From NCBI GenBank assembly GCA_016212195.1, contig JACRGW010000036.1, positions 1-14,111 of the forward strand: a DNA stretch of 14,111 nt. Reading direction: 5' to 3'. The notes below the pieces were generated by a model. The model was not told where the DNA came from, ran no database searches, and saw only the letters and a list, made by a program, of their open reading frames with translations. The DNA is from Nitrospirota bacterium. Its GTDB lineage: Bacteria; Nitrospirota; Thermodesulfovibrionia; JACRGW01. The position numbers and the translations under genes are program-made. Positions 1 through 6,704 of the stretch are shown piece by piece (position 1 is the stretch's first letter; every line of letters begins with the position of its first letter).

Positions 1-65
1 AAGTTGACCATAAATCCCCCCTCAGTAAATAAAAGTGTTCAAGGAATCAAAGTGCAGAGGATTAA

Positions 66-137
66 GATGCCCGATACAGGATACATGATACAAGACTATT
101 ATGCATCAGATATCGTGCATCGTATATCATGCATCAT
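66..137. repeat. Degenerate heptad array downstream of rseC
   Basis: Read on the minus strand, the bases after the rseC stop fall into 7-base units: six of the type nnGATnn (96-137), a 2-base slip, then four of the type nnGTATC or nnGCATC (66-93). Example units are ATGATGC and CTGTATC. The two halves are roughly reverse complements (80-91 against 122-135, with a 2-base insertion and one mismatch), so the transcript could fold. The final unit GGGCATC also occurs in the array at 8484-8574. The function is unknown. Confidence 0.7.
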
Positions 138-161
138 GAATCTTTCTTGAACCTCGAATCC

Positions 162-590
162 TTACTCAATAATTTCTTCTATAACCGGTCGATATTCCTC
201 TTTCTTCTCCACCTTACCGCTCCAGAGTTTTATAGCGATAAAGGAGATTATAAGGGCACCGAAACCAAAGGCAGCAGCTATAAGGTCCGAATCTATACCT
301 TTAAAATATATCTCTCCAATATTCTTTCCGAGTATAGCCCCTCCGATAAGTGAAGCAACAGGAAGACCGTATACAATTATCGATGCTTTAAGATAAAGCT
401 GTGGTTTCAAAACCAGTCTCACAGTCTGGCCAACCTTTGCCCTTATAGGATTAAAGGCCTCAAGCTCTGCTGTCTCCTCTAAAGGTTTACATGTACCTGA
501 GACTGCACAGGCATCACAGGCCCCGCTCTTCTGGACACGAACCCTGGCCATGATCCCCTCTGTGCTTATAACGACACCTGTCTCTTCCAT
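162..590 (-). CDS. rseC: RseC/MucC family membrane protein
   Basis: This is a 142-residue inner-membrane protein of the RseC (SoxR-reducing system/MucC) family. The N-terminal part (about 1-62) is a soluble beta-rich domain with a cysteine cluster, C25-x2-C28-x5-C34, typical of the family. Two membrane segments follow at about 68-88 and 101-122, then a charged tail. In Proteobacteria RseC is linked to envelope-stress control and to keeping SoxR reduced together with the Rsx/Rnf complex. No partner gene is visible here, so its role is open. It is the last gene of the operon, 64 bases after cimA, and the only member not tied to amino-acid or sulfur metabolism. No Shine-Dalgarno sequence is visible before the ATG because a heptad array runs to within 4 bases of it, but the start agrees with the usual family N-terminus. 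Confidence 0.85.
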   Translation of the reverse strand: MEETGVVISTEGIMARVRVQKSGACDACAVSGTCKPLEETAELEAFNPIRAKVGQTVRLVLKPQLYLKASIIVYGLPVASLIGGAILGKNIGEIYFKGIDSDLIAAAFGFGALIISFIAIKLWSGKVEKKEEYRPVIEEIIE

Positions 591-594
591 ATTT

Positions 595-657
595 CATTCT
601 AAATTTAGCATCTTAAATTTTAAATTTAAACTGCTAAATGATAATTTTAAAATGTTA
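595..657. repeat. AT-rich heptad array with nested perfect dyads, cimA-rseC gap
   Basis: On the minus strand nine 7-base units run from the cimA stop codon (655-657) to 4 bases before the rseC ATG, for example TAACATT and TTAAAAT. On the plus strand two perfect 8-base arms nest exactly: 603-610 with 632-639, and 613-620 with 622-629, separated by 2-base internal loops. The hairpin occupies the gap and replaces any ribosome binding site. A transcript stabiliser, processing element or weak terminator are all possible. Confidence 0.7.
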
Positions 658-2223
658 CTTCTCTCCTTTAAGTAGTTTATATTCTATGCTGTCAACCAGC
701 GCCTGCCATGAGGCATCAATGATATTCTCGGAGACGCCTACTGTCCCCCATTTCTTCCTGTTATCACCTGACTCTATCAGTACCCTTACCCTTGCAGAGG
801 TCCCGCGGCCTGGTGCAAGAACCCTCACCTTATAGTCAATCAATTTTACCTCTCTAAGTTCAGGATAAAACCTCTCAAGAGCCTTCCTCAGGGCATTATC
901 AAGTGCGTTTACAGGACCGTTTCCTGTTGATGCTGTATGTTCCACTTTTCCACCAACCTTTACCATTATGGTCGCCTCACTGATCGGTTCTTCCTTCTCC
1001 TTCCGTTTCTCAACTATAACCCTGAAACCTATCAGGTCAAAGAACTTCCTGTGTGTACCCAGGGATTTCCTCATAAGCAGCTCGAAGGAACCTTCAGCGC
1101 CTTCAAACTGAAATCCCTGATTCTCGAGTTCCTTTAATGTATTTACTATATCCTGAAGATGGGAGGAGTCCTTCCTGATATTTATTTTGAACTCTTTAGC
1201 CTTCCTTATGACATTGCTTTTACCAGATAACTCAGAAACAAGAACTCTCTGATAGTTTCCCACCAACTCAGGCTTTATATGTTCATAGGTTAGCGGATTC
1301 TTAAGGACAGCTGAAACATGAATCCCTCCCTTATGGGCAAAGGCGCTGTCTCCTACATAGGGCTGTCGTTTGAAATGTCTCAGATTGGCTATCTCATCCA
1401 CAAACCTCGATACTTCCCTAAGTTTTCTCAGGGAATCGTCTGAGATACATTTAAGTCCAAGCTTGATCTTTATATTTGGTATAATGGAGCAAAGGTTAGC
1501 ATTACCACACCTTTCTCCGTAACCATTAATTGTTCCCTGAACCTGCGTTGCTCCATTTTCTACAGCTATGATTGTATTAGCAACAGCTGTTTCAGAGTCA
1601 TTATGGGCATGAATGCCCAAGGGAGTCTTTATATAAGACCTGACCTCTTTGAAAATCCTCTCAATTTCTGTCGGCATCATTCCACCATTTGTGTCGCAGA
1701 GGATAAGGCAGTCGGCACCTGACTCTTCAGCTACCCTAAGGGTCTTTAAGGCATACTCAGGGTTTGCCCTGTAACCATCAAAAAAATGCTCGGCATCATA
1801 GAATACTTCTTTAACCTTATCCCTGAGATAGTTGATAGAGTCACCTATCAGTTTTAAATTCTCATTAAGGGAAACCCTCAATGCATCTCTTACATGGAGA
1901 TCCCAGGACTTACCAAAAACTGTCACTACTTCTGTATTGGCATCGAGAAGAGACTTAAGATTTGGGTCTTCCTTTGCTTTAAGTCTCGGTCTTTTAGTGC
2001 TACCGAAGGCTACTAACTTTGCCTTACTTAATGGGAGCTTTCTCACCTTTTTGAAAAATTCTGCATCCTTAGGATTTGAACCTGGCCATCCACCCTCTAT
2101 ATAGTGGACTCCAAGATCATCAAGTCTCTCTGTAATCCTTATCTTGTCCTCTACAGAGAAGGATATATCCTCAGCCTGAGTCCCATCCCTTAATGTCGTA
2201 TCGTATATCTTTATAAGTCTCAC
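655..2223 (-). CDS. cimA: (R)-citramalate synthase
   Basis: This 522-residue protein belongs to the CimA branch of the isopropylmalate/homocitrate/citramalate synthase family. It condenses acetyl-CoA and pyruvate to citramalate, starting isoleucine synthesis without threonine deaminase. The HMGL-like TIM barrel covers about residues 3-270, with the signature DTTLRDG (8-14) and the metal-binding H205-A-H207. The C-terminal part (about 385-520) is the LeuA-type allosteric domain, probably the isoleucine feedback site by analogy. The N-terminal motif TLRDGTQAEDISFS is typical of the long CimA type rather than LeuA or NifV. The start is GTG at 2221-2223 with GAGGGA about 9 bases upstream. The gene sits after lysC, so the operon supplies both the aspartate-derived amino acids and an isoleucine route that spares threonine. 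Confidence 0.92.
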   Translation of the reverse strand: MRLIKIYDTTLRDGTQAEDISFSVEDKIRITERLDDLGVHYIEGGWPGSNPKDAEFFKKVRKLPLSKAKLVAFGSTKRPRLKAKEDPNLKSLLDANTEVVTVFGKSWDLHVRDALRVSLNENLKLIGDSINYLRDKVKEVFYDAEHFFDGYRANPEYALKTLRVAEESGADCLILCDTNGGMMPTEIERIFKEVRSYIKTPLGIHAHNDSETAVANTIIAVENGATQVQGTINGYGERCGNANLCSIIPNIKIKLGLKCISDDSLRKLREVSRFVDEIANLRHFKRQPYVGDSAFAHKGGIHVSAVLKNPLTYEHIKPELVGNYQRVLVSELSGKSNVIRKAKEFKINIRKDSSHLQDIVNTLKELENQGFQFEGAEGSFELLMRKSLGTHRKFFDLIGFRVIVEKRKEKEEPISEATIMVKVGGKVEHTASTGNGPVNALDNALRKALERFYPELREVKLIDYKVRVLAPGRGTSARVRVLIESGDNRKKWGTVGVSENIIDASWQALVDSIEYKLLKGEK

Positions 2224-2239
2224 CTGAAAATCCCTCAGT

Positions 2240-2260
2240 GGACAGGCGGGACGCCTGTCC
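2240..2260. repeat. REP-like hairpin, 9-bp perfect stem
   Basis: A perfect inverted repeat lies in the lysC-cimA gap, with arms GGACAGGCG and CGCCTGTCC around the triloop GGA. It is GC-rich, unlike the surrounding DNA, and is followed 24 bases later by a second hairpin with the same GGCG-nnn-CGCC core. There is no T-run on the minus strand, so an intrinsic terminator is unlikely. It resembles dispersed extragenic palindromes. Confidence 0.75.
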
Positions 2261-2284
2261 TACCAATTAATACATGAGTAGTAT

Positions 2285-2303
2285 GTCGGGCGTCTCGCCT
2301 GAC
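2285..2303. repeat. Second REP-like hairpin in the lysC-cimA gap
   Basis: Arms GTCGGGCG and CGCCTGAC surround the triloop TCT. One pair is a G-T wobble when read on the plus strand and an A-C mismatch on the minus strand. It has the same core design as the hairpin at 2240-2260, so this pair probably represents two members of one repeat family. The rest of this 143-base gap (2304-2366) contains no gene or clear signal. Confidence 0.6.
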
Positions 2304-2366
2304 CCATTCTTATATGTTTCTTTGTGCCGATCAGAGATTCGTTCCAAACTTGTCGATATAAATGTT

Positions 2367-3602
2367 TTATTCCTTTATCATTGCCTCTTCCCCGAGTTCA
2401 AAGGTATCATGGAGCATCCTGGTTGCAAGTTCTGTGTATTTCGCTTCTATAAGACAGGATATCTTAATCTCTGATGTACTGATAGCTATAATATTTATAC
2501 CCTCCCTTGCAAGGGTCTCAAACATTTTTGCAGCAACCCCTGAATGTGTTCTCATCCCTACACCCACAATAGAGACCTTCGCTATATCTTCCCTCGCTAT
2601 AACATCCCTTGCTCCCAATTCCTTTGCCGCCTCCTTTGTTATCGCAAGGGCCTTTTTGAGGTCTCCCTTTGGTACTGTAAAAGAGATATCAGCCTGTTTA
2701 CCATCACTACTCACATTCTGGAGTATCATATCCACAACAATTTCTGAATCAGCGATAGAACCAAAGAGCTTCGCTGCCACTCCTGGTCTGTCCGGCACTC
2801 CCATAATCGTTACTTTTGCCTCATTCTTATTATAAGTCACACCTGAGACAATTACCTTCTCCATATCCTTATCCTCCTTTGTCACAGCCGTCCCTGGGTT
2901 CTCATTAAAACTCGATCTTACAACCAAAGGGACTTCATACCTCTTCGCATACTCCACAGACCTTGTCTGGAGTACCTTTGCCCCTGATGAAGCCATTTCG
3001 AGCATCTCGTCATAGGATATCTTATCAAGCTTTCTTGCATTAGAGACGATATTAGGATCTCCTGTAAAGACCCCACCTACATCAGTATATATCTCACATA
3101 TATCTGCTTTCAGGGATGCTGCTAATGCTACAGCAGTAAGATCAGAGCCACCTCTACCGAGGGTAGTAACATCAGATTTCTCATCGATTCCCTGAAAACC
3201 CGCTATAACAGGTATCTTTCCCTCATCAATTGTATTCATTACCCTTTCGGCGCTCACCCTTTCAATTTTCGCCTTTGTATGAACACTGTCTGTAATAATC
3301 CCTACCTGTCTCCCTGTGAAGGACTGGGAGGGATGACCTATTTTTTGTAATGCCATTGCGAGAAGGGCTATCGTTACCCTTTCTCCTGTAGAGACAAGCA
3401 TGTCAAGCTCTCTTTCATCCGGCGTATCTGTTATCTGCTTTGCAAGGCTAATAAGTTTATCCGTCTCTCCGCTCATGGCTGATACTACAACAACAACCTT
3501 GTGACCGGCATCCCTTGTCTTTGCCACCCTTTTAGCAACCTCCTTTATCCTTTCTGGATTCGCTACTGAAGTCCCTCCATATTTCTGGACTATCAATGCC
3601 AT
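2367..3602 (-). CDS. lysC: Aspartate kinase
   Basis: This 411-residue aspartokinase phosphorylates L-aspartate with ATP in the first step towards lysine, threonine and methionine. The kinase domain spans about 1-245 with the family signature KYGGTSV at 7-13, the VSTGERV aspartate-site segment near 70-76 and TLGRGGSD in the nucleotide-binding region. Two ACT domains follow (about 260-335 and 340-405), seen in the patterns VTIMGVPDRPGVAAK and VSIVGVGMRTHSGVAAK, so feedback inhibition by lysine and/or threonine is expected. Length and layout match the monofunctional LysC/Ask type. GGGAG lies 7 bases before the ATG. Only 11 bases separate it from the preceding apgM-like gene, consistent with co-transcription. 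Confidence 0.95.
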   Translation of the reverse strand: MALIVQKYGGTSVANPERIKEVAKRVAKTRDAGHKVVVVVSAMSGETDKLISLAKQITDTPDERELDMLVSTGERVTIALLAMALQKIGHPSQSFTGRQVGIITDSVHTKAKIERVSAERVMNTIDEGKIPVIAGFQGIDEKSDVTTLGRGGSDLTAVALAASLKADICEIYTDVGGVFTGDPNIVSNARKLDKISYDEMLEMASSGAKVLQTRSVEYAKRYEVPLVVRSSFNENPGTAVTKEDKDMEKVIVSGVTYNKNEAKVTIMGVPDRPGVAAKLFGSIADSEIVVDMILQNVSSDGKQADISFTVPKGDLKKALAITKEAAKELGARDVIAREDIAKVSIVGVGMRTHSGVAAKMFETLAREGINIIAISTSEIKISCLIEAKYTELATRMLHDTFELGEEAMIKE

Positions 3603-3613
3603 TTAATTACTCC

Positions 3614-4819
3614 CTATTGAGCTGTCCGATTCAGAAAATAATCCATAAGTTTATACCCTTCCTTAAAGACCAGAAAAGGATTCTTTGCAATCACTTCATC
3701 AAAGGAAGAGACACCCCTTTTCTGACCAGAGCCCGGATATATCACAAAGGGGACAGGATCACGGGTATGTGTCTTTAACCCTATAGGTGTCGAATGATCA
3801 GGAAGAAGAAGGATCTTATATTTTCCGATTCTTTCCGCACTTTTAATTATACCACCTACCACCTTACTATCGAAATCCTCGATCGCCTTTATCTTTCCTT
3901 TTATATCACCGTTATGTGATGCCTCATCAGGGGAAGCTACATGGATGTAAATAAAATCAAGCGATTCGAGTGCCTTGATAGCAGCCTTTGCCTTTCCCTC
4001 ATAATTTGTATCGAGATACCCTGTAGCCCCTTTAACTTTAATGATCTTAAATCCTGCGTAAATACCTATCCCCTTCATCAGATCAACTGCCGAAATTAAT
4101 CCTCCTTTAAGACCGTATCTCTTCTTAAAAGAAGGCAACGATGGTATTTTCCCCTGACCCCAGAACCATAGGCTATTTGCCTCTTTCAGCCCTGCCATCC
4201 TTCGATTCTTATTAACAGGATGACTTGCAAGTATAGCTTGAGAATCTTCCATCAGTTCCCATAAAACCTCTTCCCCATCTCCCATAGGCATATAGTCGCA
4301 TATCTCTTTTCCGGTTATGTCATGTGGAGGAATACACTCAATCTGGTCTTTACCTCTTCTCCAGATCATGAGATGTCTGTAACTCACACCAGGGTAAAAC
4401 CTTATGTTATCGCTCCCAAGTCTTTTATCTATCTCTTTAATAAGTTTTTCCGCCTCTGCACTTGGTATATGTCCTGCACTGTAGTCCTCAAGATAGATTC
4501 TTTTCTTTATTCTCTTGAGTGTGACAAGATTGCATCGATATGCAACGTCATCTTTTCCCATTTTGACTCCGATGCTCGCTGCCTCCAAAGGTGCCCTCCC
4601 TGTATAATATCTTTTCGGGTCATAACCGAGTATTGAAAGGTTAGCCACATCACTCCCTGCAGGAAGACCATCGGGTAATGTTTTAACCATACCGGTAACC
4701 CCTTCTTTAGCGAGCCTGTCCATATTGGGTGTTCTTGCAACCTGTAGACAGGTCTTATCATCCAACTCCTCCAAGGGCCTATCTGCCATTCCATCACCTA
4801 TTAGGATTATATATTTCAT
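3614..4819 (-). CDS. ApgM-like alkaline-phosphatase superfamily protein, candidate homoserine kinase
   Basis: This 401-residue protein is related to archaeal-type cofactor-independent phosphoglycerate mutase. Visible features are the N-terminal metal site GDGMAD (D9), the phospho-acceptor segment GSDVAN with S56, the STGRAP-like YYTGRAPLEAA motif (71-81), and C-terminal metal ligands in HVASPDEASHNGD and LLLPDHSTP. A subfamily of these proteins has been proposed to act as homoserine kinase in bacteria that lack ThrB, usually encoded beside threonine genes. Here it lies between thrC and lysC, downstream of hom, and no GHMP-type ThrB is visible. I therefore favour O-phosphohomoserine synthesis over glycolysis, as an inference from context. 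The nearest purine-rich ribosome-binding candidate, AAGGA, is about 12 bases upstream, a poor spacing. Confidence 0.85.
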   Translation of the reverse strand: MKYIILIGDGMADRPLEELDDKTCLQVARTPNMDRLAKEGVTGMVKTLPDGLPAGSDVANLSILGYDPKRYYTGRAPLEAASIGVKMGKDDVAYRCNLVTLKRIKKRIYLEDYSAGHIPSAEAEKLIKEIDKRLGSDNIRFYPGVSYRHLMIWRRGKDQIECIPPHDITGKEICDYMPMGDGEEVLWELMEDSQAILASHPVNKNRRMAGLKEANSLWFWGQGKIPSLPSFKKRYGLKGGLISAVDLMKGIGIYAGFKIIKVKGATGYLDTNYEGKAKAAIKALESLDFIYIHVASPDEASHNGDIKGKIKAIEDFDSKVVGGIIKSAERIGKYKILLLPDHSTPIGLKTHTRDPVPFVIYPGSGQKRGVSSFDEVIAKNPFLVFKEGYKLMDYFLNRTAQ

Positions 4820-4885
4820 TTATTAAAAACATCCTTACAAATCCACCTTCGGTTACCTCTTTTTACTAAAGGATAAAAGCAGGAA

Positions 4886-5941
4886 TTAATACCCCAGCAT
4901 CCTTTCAACTTCCCGTAACTTTGCTTTTACCCTTACGGGCATGTTGGAATATTTTATGGCTGTATCTGGATCTTTAAGGCCATTACCTGTGAGTGTACAG
5001 ACTATTGTATCTGATTTTTTGAAAAAATCCTCCCTGTTAAGTTTTATAACCCCTGCCACTGAGGCAGCTGAAGCAGGTTCACAGAATATTCCTTCCAATG
5101 AGGCAATCATTTTGTATGCCTCTATAATCTCCTCGTCAGTTACCGCCTCTATCCTTCCACCGGATTCATCCCTTGCCTGAATTGCACCCTGCCAGTTCGC
5201 AGGGTTCCCTATCCTTATAGCAGTCGCTATTGTCTCAGGTTTCTCAACAGGACGACCAAGAACTATCGGGGCTGCACCAGCAGCCTGAAACCCGAGCATC
5301 TTAGGAAGACTCTTTATTCTACCCACCTCATAATATTCTTTATAACCTTTCCAGTAGGCCGTTATATTCCCTGCATTCCCGACAGGCAATGAATGGTATA
5401 GCGGCGCCTCACCAAGCTGATCCGATACCTCAAAAGAAGCAGATTTCTGCCCCTCAATCCTGAATGGGTTTATGGAGTTTACCAAGACCATAGGGTATTT
5501 CTCCGAAATCTTTTTTACTATAGATAAGGCCTCATCAAAGTTTCCTTCAACCTGGATTACCTTTGCACCATGGACCATTGCCTGGGCAAGTTTTCCAAGA
5601 GATATTTTCCCTTCAGGGATCAAAACGAACGCCTTTATCCCTGCCTTTGCTGCATAGGCTGATGCAGATGCTGATGTATTCCCCGTAGAGGCGCATATAA
5701 TAGCTTTAGCCCCTTCTTCTAATGCCTTCGAGACAGCCAATGTCATCCCCCTATCTTTGAATGAACCAGTCGGGTTTGCCCCCTCAAATTTGAGATAAAT
5801 TTCCAGCAGAGGGTTTATAGCCTTTTTAAGATTCTGTGCCTTAAAAAGTGGGGTACTACCTTCCTGAAGGGTAATAACCGGCGTCTTGTCAGTTACAGGA
5901 AAGAAATCCCTATATTTTTCGATAACACCATTCGAACACAT
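4886..5941 (-). CDS. thrC: Threonine synthase
   Basis: This 351-residue, fold-type II PLP enzyme converts O-phosphohomoserine to threonine. The PLP lysine is K62 in PTGSFKDRGM. The following CASTGNTSAS segment and the later GNAGN phosphate-binding loop are standard for the family. It has the short form without an N-terminal zinc ribbon, similar in length to Bacillus ThrC. It is the more conventional of the two ThrC homologues in this operon and lies directly before the candidate homoserine kinase. The ATG at 5939-5941 has no visible Shine-Dalgarno sequence: the octad array at 5948-6011 ends 6 bases upstream. The N-terminus (GVIEKYRDFFPVTDKTP) agrees with the family, so the start cannot be much further in. 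Confidence 0.92.
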   Translation of the reverse strand: MCSNGVIEKYRDFFPVTDKTPVITLQEGSTPLFKAQNLKKAINPLLEIYLKFEGANPTGSFKDRGMTLAVSKALEEGAKAIICASTGNTSASASAYAAKAGIKAFVLIPEGKISLGKLAQAMVHGAKVIQVEGNFDEALSIVKKISEKYPMVLVNSINPFRIEGQKSASFEVSDQLGEAPLYHSLPVGNAGNITAYWKGYKEYYEVGRIKSLPKMLGFQAAGAAPIVLGRPVEKPETIATAIRIGNPANWQGAIQARDESGGRIEAVTDEEIIEAYKMIASLEGIFCEPASAASVAGVIKLNREDFFKKSDTIVCTLTGNGLKDPDTAIKYSNMPVRVKAKLREVERMLGY

Positions 5942-5947
5942 TTTAAT

Positions 5948-6011
5948 ATTTCATAGCGTCAAAGTATCATAGTGTCTTAGATGCTTTGACTCTCCGATAC
6001 TCTGACTCTTA
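5948..6011. repeat. Octad array with hairpin, NIL-thrC gap
   Basis: On the minus strand the gap reads as eight consecutive 8-base units, for example AGAGTATC and TATGATAC. G is invariant at position 4 and C nearly invariant at position 8. An 11-base arm at 5958-5968 pairs with 5980-5990 (10 of 11 positions) around an 11-base loop. The period is 8, unlike the 7 of the other gaps. The array fills the spacer between the NIL stop and the thrC start. Confidence 0.7.
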
Positions 6012-6017
6012 ATCACT

Positions 6018-6254
6018 TTACTCTATGATATCCCCTTCGACGAGTTCTACTTTTACACCATGCTTTTTCAGGGATTCAATTCCGGCATTAAGGTTTTCCT
6101 CTGTCCCTTCAAGCTCGAGAACCATCTCCCCAACAGTCTCTGTAACCTTTGCCCTCCTAATATTAGGCATCACATCGAACTTCTTAGCCATTGTATATAC
6201 AACAGGCTCTTTTATCAGATGCTGTGGGAAAGTGAGTTTAACCTTCTTCTTCAT
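6018..6254 (-). CDS. Stand-alone NIL-domain protein
   Basis: This 78-residue protein consists almost entirely of one NIL domain (ferredoxin-like fold), with the typical beginning KKVKLTFPQHLIKEPVVYT and a beta-rich second half. NIL domains occur at the C-terminus of the methionine transporter ATPase MetN, where they bind methionine for feedback control. They also occur in the NIL-ferredoxin proteins linked to homocysteine synthesis from sulfide in methanogens. I chose the ATG at 6252-6254 because AGGAGG lies 4 bases upstream. A longer reading to 6314 would translate heptad-array DNA. Placed between the CysO-like carrier and thrC, a methionine or homocysteine sensing or accessory role is plausible but unproven. 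Confidence 0.85.
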   Translation of the reverse strand: MKKKVKLTFPQHLIKEPVVYTMAKKFDVMPNIRRAKVTETVGEMVLELEGTEENLNAGIESLKKHGVKVELVEGDIIE

Positions 6255-6267
6255 AAAACCTCCTCTT

Positions 6268-6351
6268 TTTGCGTAATGCGTTAAGCGTAAAGCGTAATGG
6301 GTAAAATAATTCACTATATCTCTGTCAACTCATCACGCATTACACATTACG
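6268..6351. repeat. Heptad array with long-range dyad, cysO-NIL gap
   Basis: Twelve 7-base units fill the gap on the minus strand, clear at both ends (CGTAATG and ACGCATT types) and drifted in the middle. Outer units are reverse complements: 6273-6281 pairs perfectly over 9 bases with 6335-6343, and 6293-6299 pairs with 6345-6351. The array runs into the upstream coding region and supplies its stop codon (6340-6342). On the other side it ends just before the AGGAGG of the NIL gene. Confidence 0.7.
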
Positions 6352-6627
6352 GTTATCGCCTCCTGCTATCGCAGGTATTATAGAGACCTCATCGCCATCC
6401 TTAACAAGGGTTTCTTCATTGTTTAAGAAACGGATGTCCTGCTCATTCAGATAGATATTTACGAACCTCCGTATCTTTCCGCTCTCAGATATCCTTTCCC
6501 CTATCCCAGGAAATCTCTTCTCAAGATCCCCTATTAATTCTATTATTGTTCCTGGACTTGCCTCTACTTCTTCCTTACCTTCAGTCAGTCTTTGAAGAGG
6601 AGTTGGAATTCTTACCTTAACTCCCAT
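6340..6627 (-). CDS. CysO-like ubiquitin-fold sulfur carrier with a C-terminal extension
   Basis: This 95-residue MoaD/ThiS-family protein closely resembles mycobacterial CysO. It has a VxVxIPTPLQ-type start, the segment RRFVNIYLNEQDIRF (about 53-67), and PAIAGG near the end, where CysO ends PAVAGG. Such carriers are adenylated at the terminal glycine by an E1-like enzyme and converted to a thiocarboxylate sulfur donor. Here Gly89-Gly90 is followed by five extra residues, DNRNV, which would block activation unless removed. A JAMM protease gene lies in the same operon. The tail is encoded at the edge of the heptad array. The start ATG at 6625-6627 has AGGAGG 7 bases upstream. A longer reading to 6726 would translate array DNA and is rejected. 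Confidence 0.88.
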   Translation of the reverse strand: MGVKVRIPTPLQRLTEGKEEVEASPGTIIELIGDLEKRFPGIGERISESGKIRRFVNIYLNEQDIRFLNNEETLVKDGDEVSIIPAIAGGDNRNV

Positions 6628-6648
6628 GCTGTATCCTCCTTTCGAAAT

Positions 6649-6704
6649 AGACAGTCTGCAGTCATTAGTCATTCGGTCGGCTGTCAACTGAAGACTATCG
6701 ACTA
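6649..6704. repeat. Heptad array with dyad, thrC2-cysO gap
   Basis: On the minus strand eight 7-base units start within the last codons of the upstream gene, whose TAG stop at 6695-6697 lies inside the array, and end before the ribosome binding site of the CysO-like gene. Example units are TAGTCGA and TAGTCTT. Arms 6653-6662 and 6687-6696 are complementary at 9 of 10 positions around a 24-base loop. Confidence 0.68.

Noticed and set aside
66..137. CRISPR array
   Set aside because: Units are 7 bases and degenerate, without constant repeats or spacers of 25-40 bases, and no cas gene is present.
2362..2835. Plus-strand open frame of 157 codons opposite lysC
   Set aside because: It is antisense to conserved ACT domains, with hydrophobic low-information composition typical of complement-strand shadows.
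4507..4797. Open frame of 96 codons on the minus strand inside the apgM-like gene
   Set aside because: It is a frame-shifted shadow of a clearly conserved protein, with no recognisable domain of its own.
4820..4885. Heptad array in the thrC-apgM gap
   Set aside because: I tested the 7-base frame here and neighbouring units do not resemble each other. No dyad was found either.
6255..6314. Longer N-terminus for the NIL protein starting at 6314
   Set aside because: The extra 20 residues translate the heptad array, and a strong AGGAGG sits right before the ATG at 6254.
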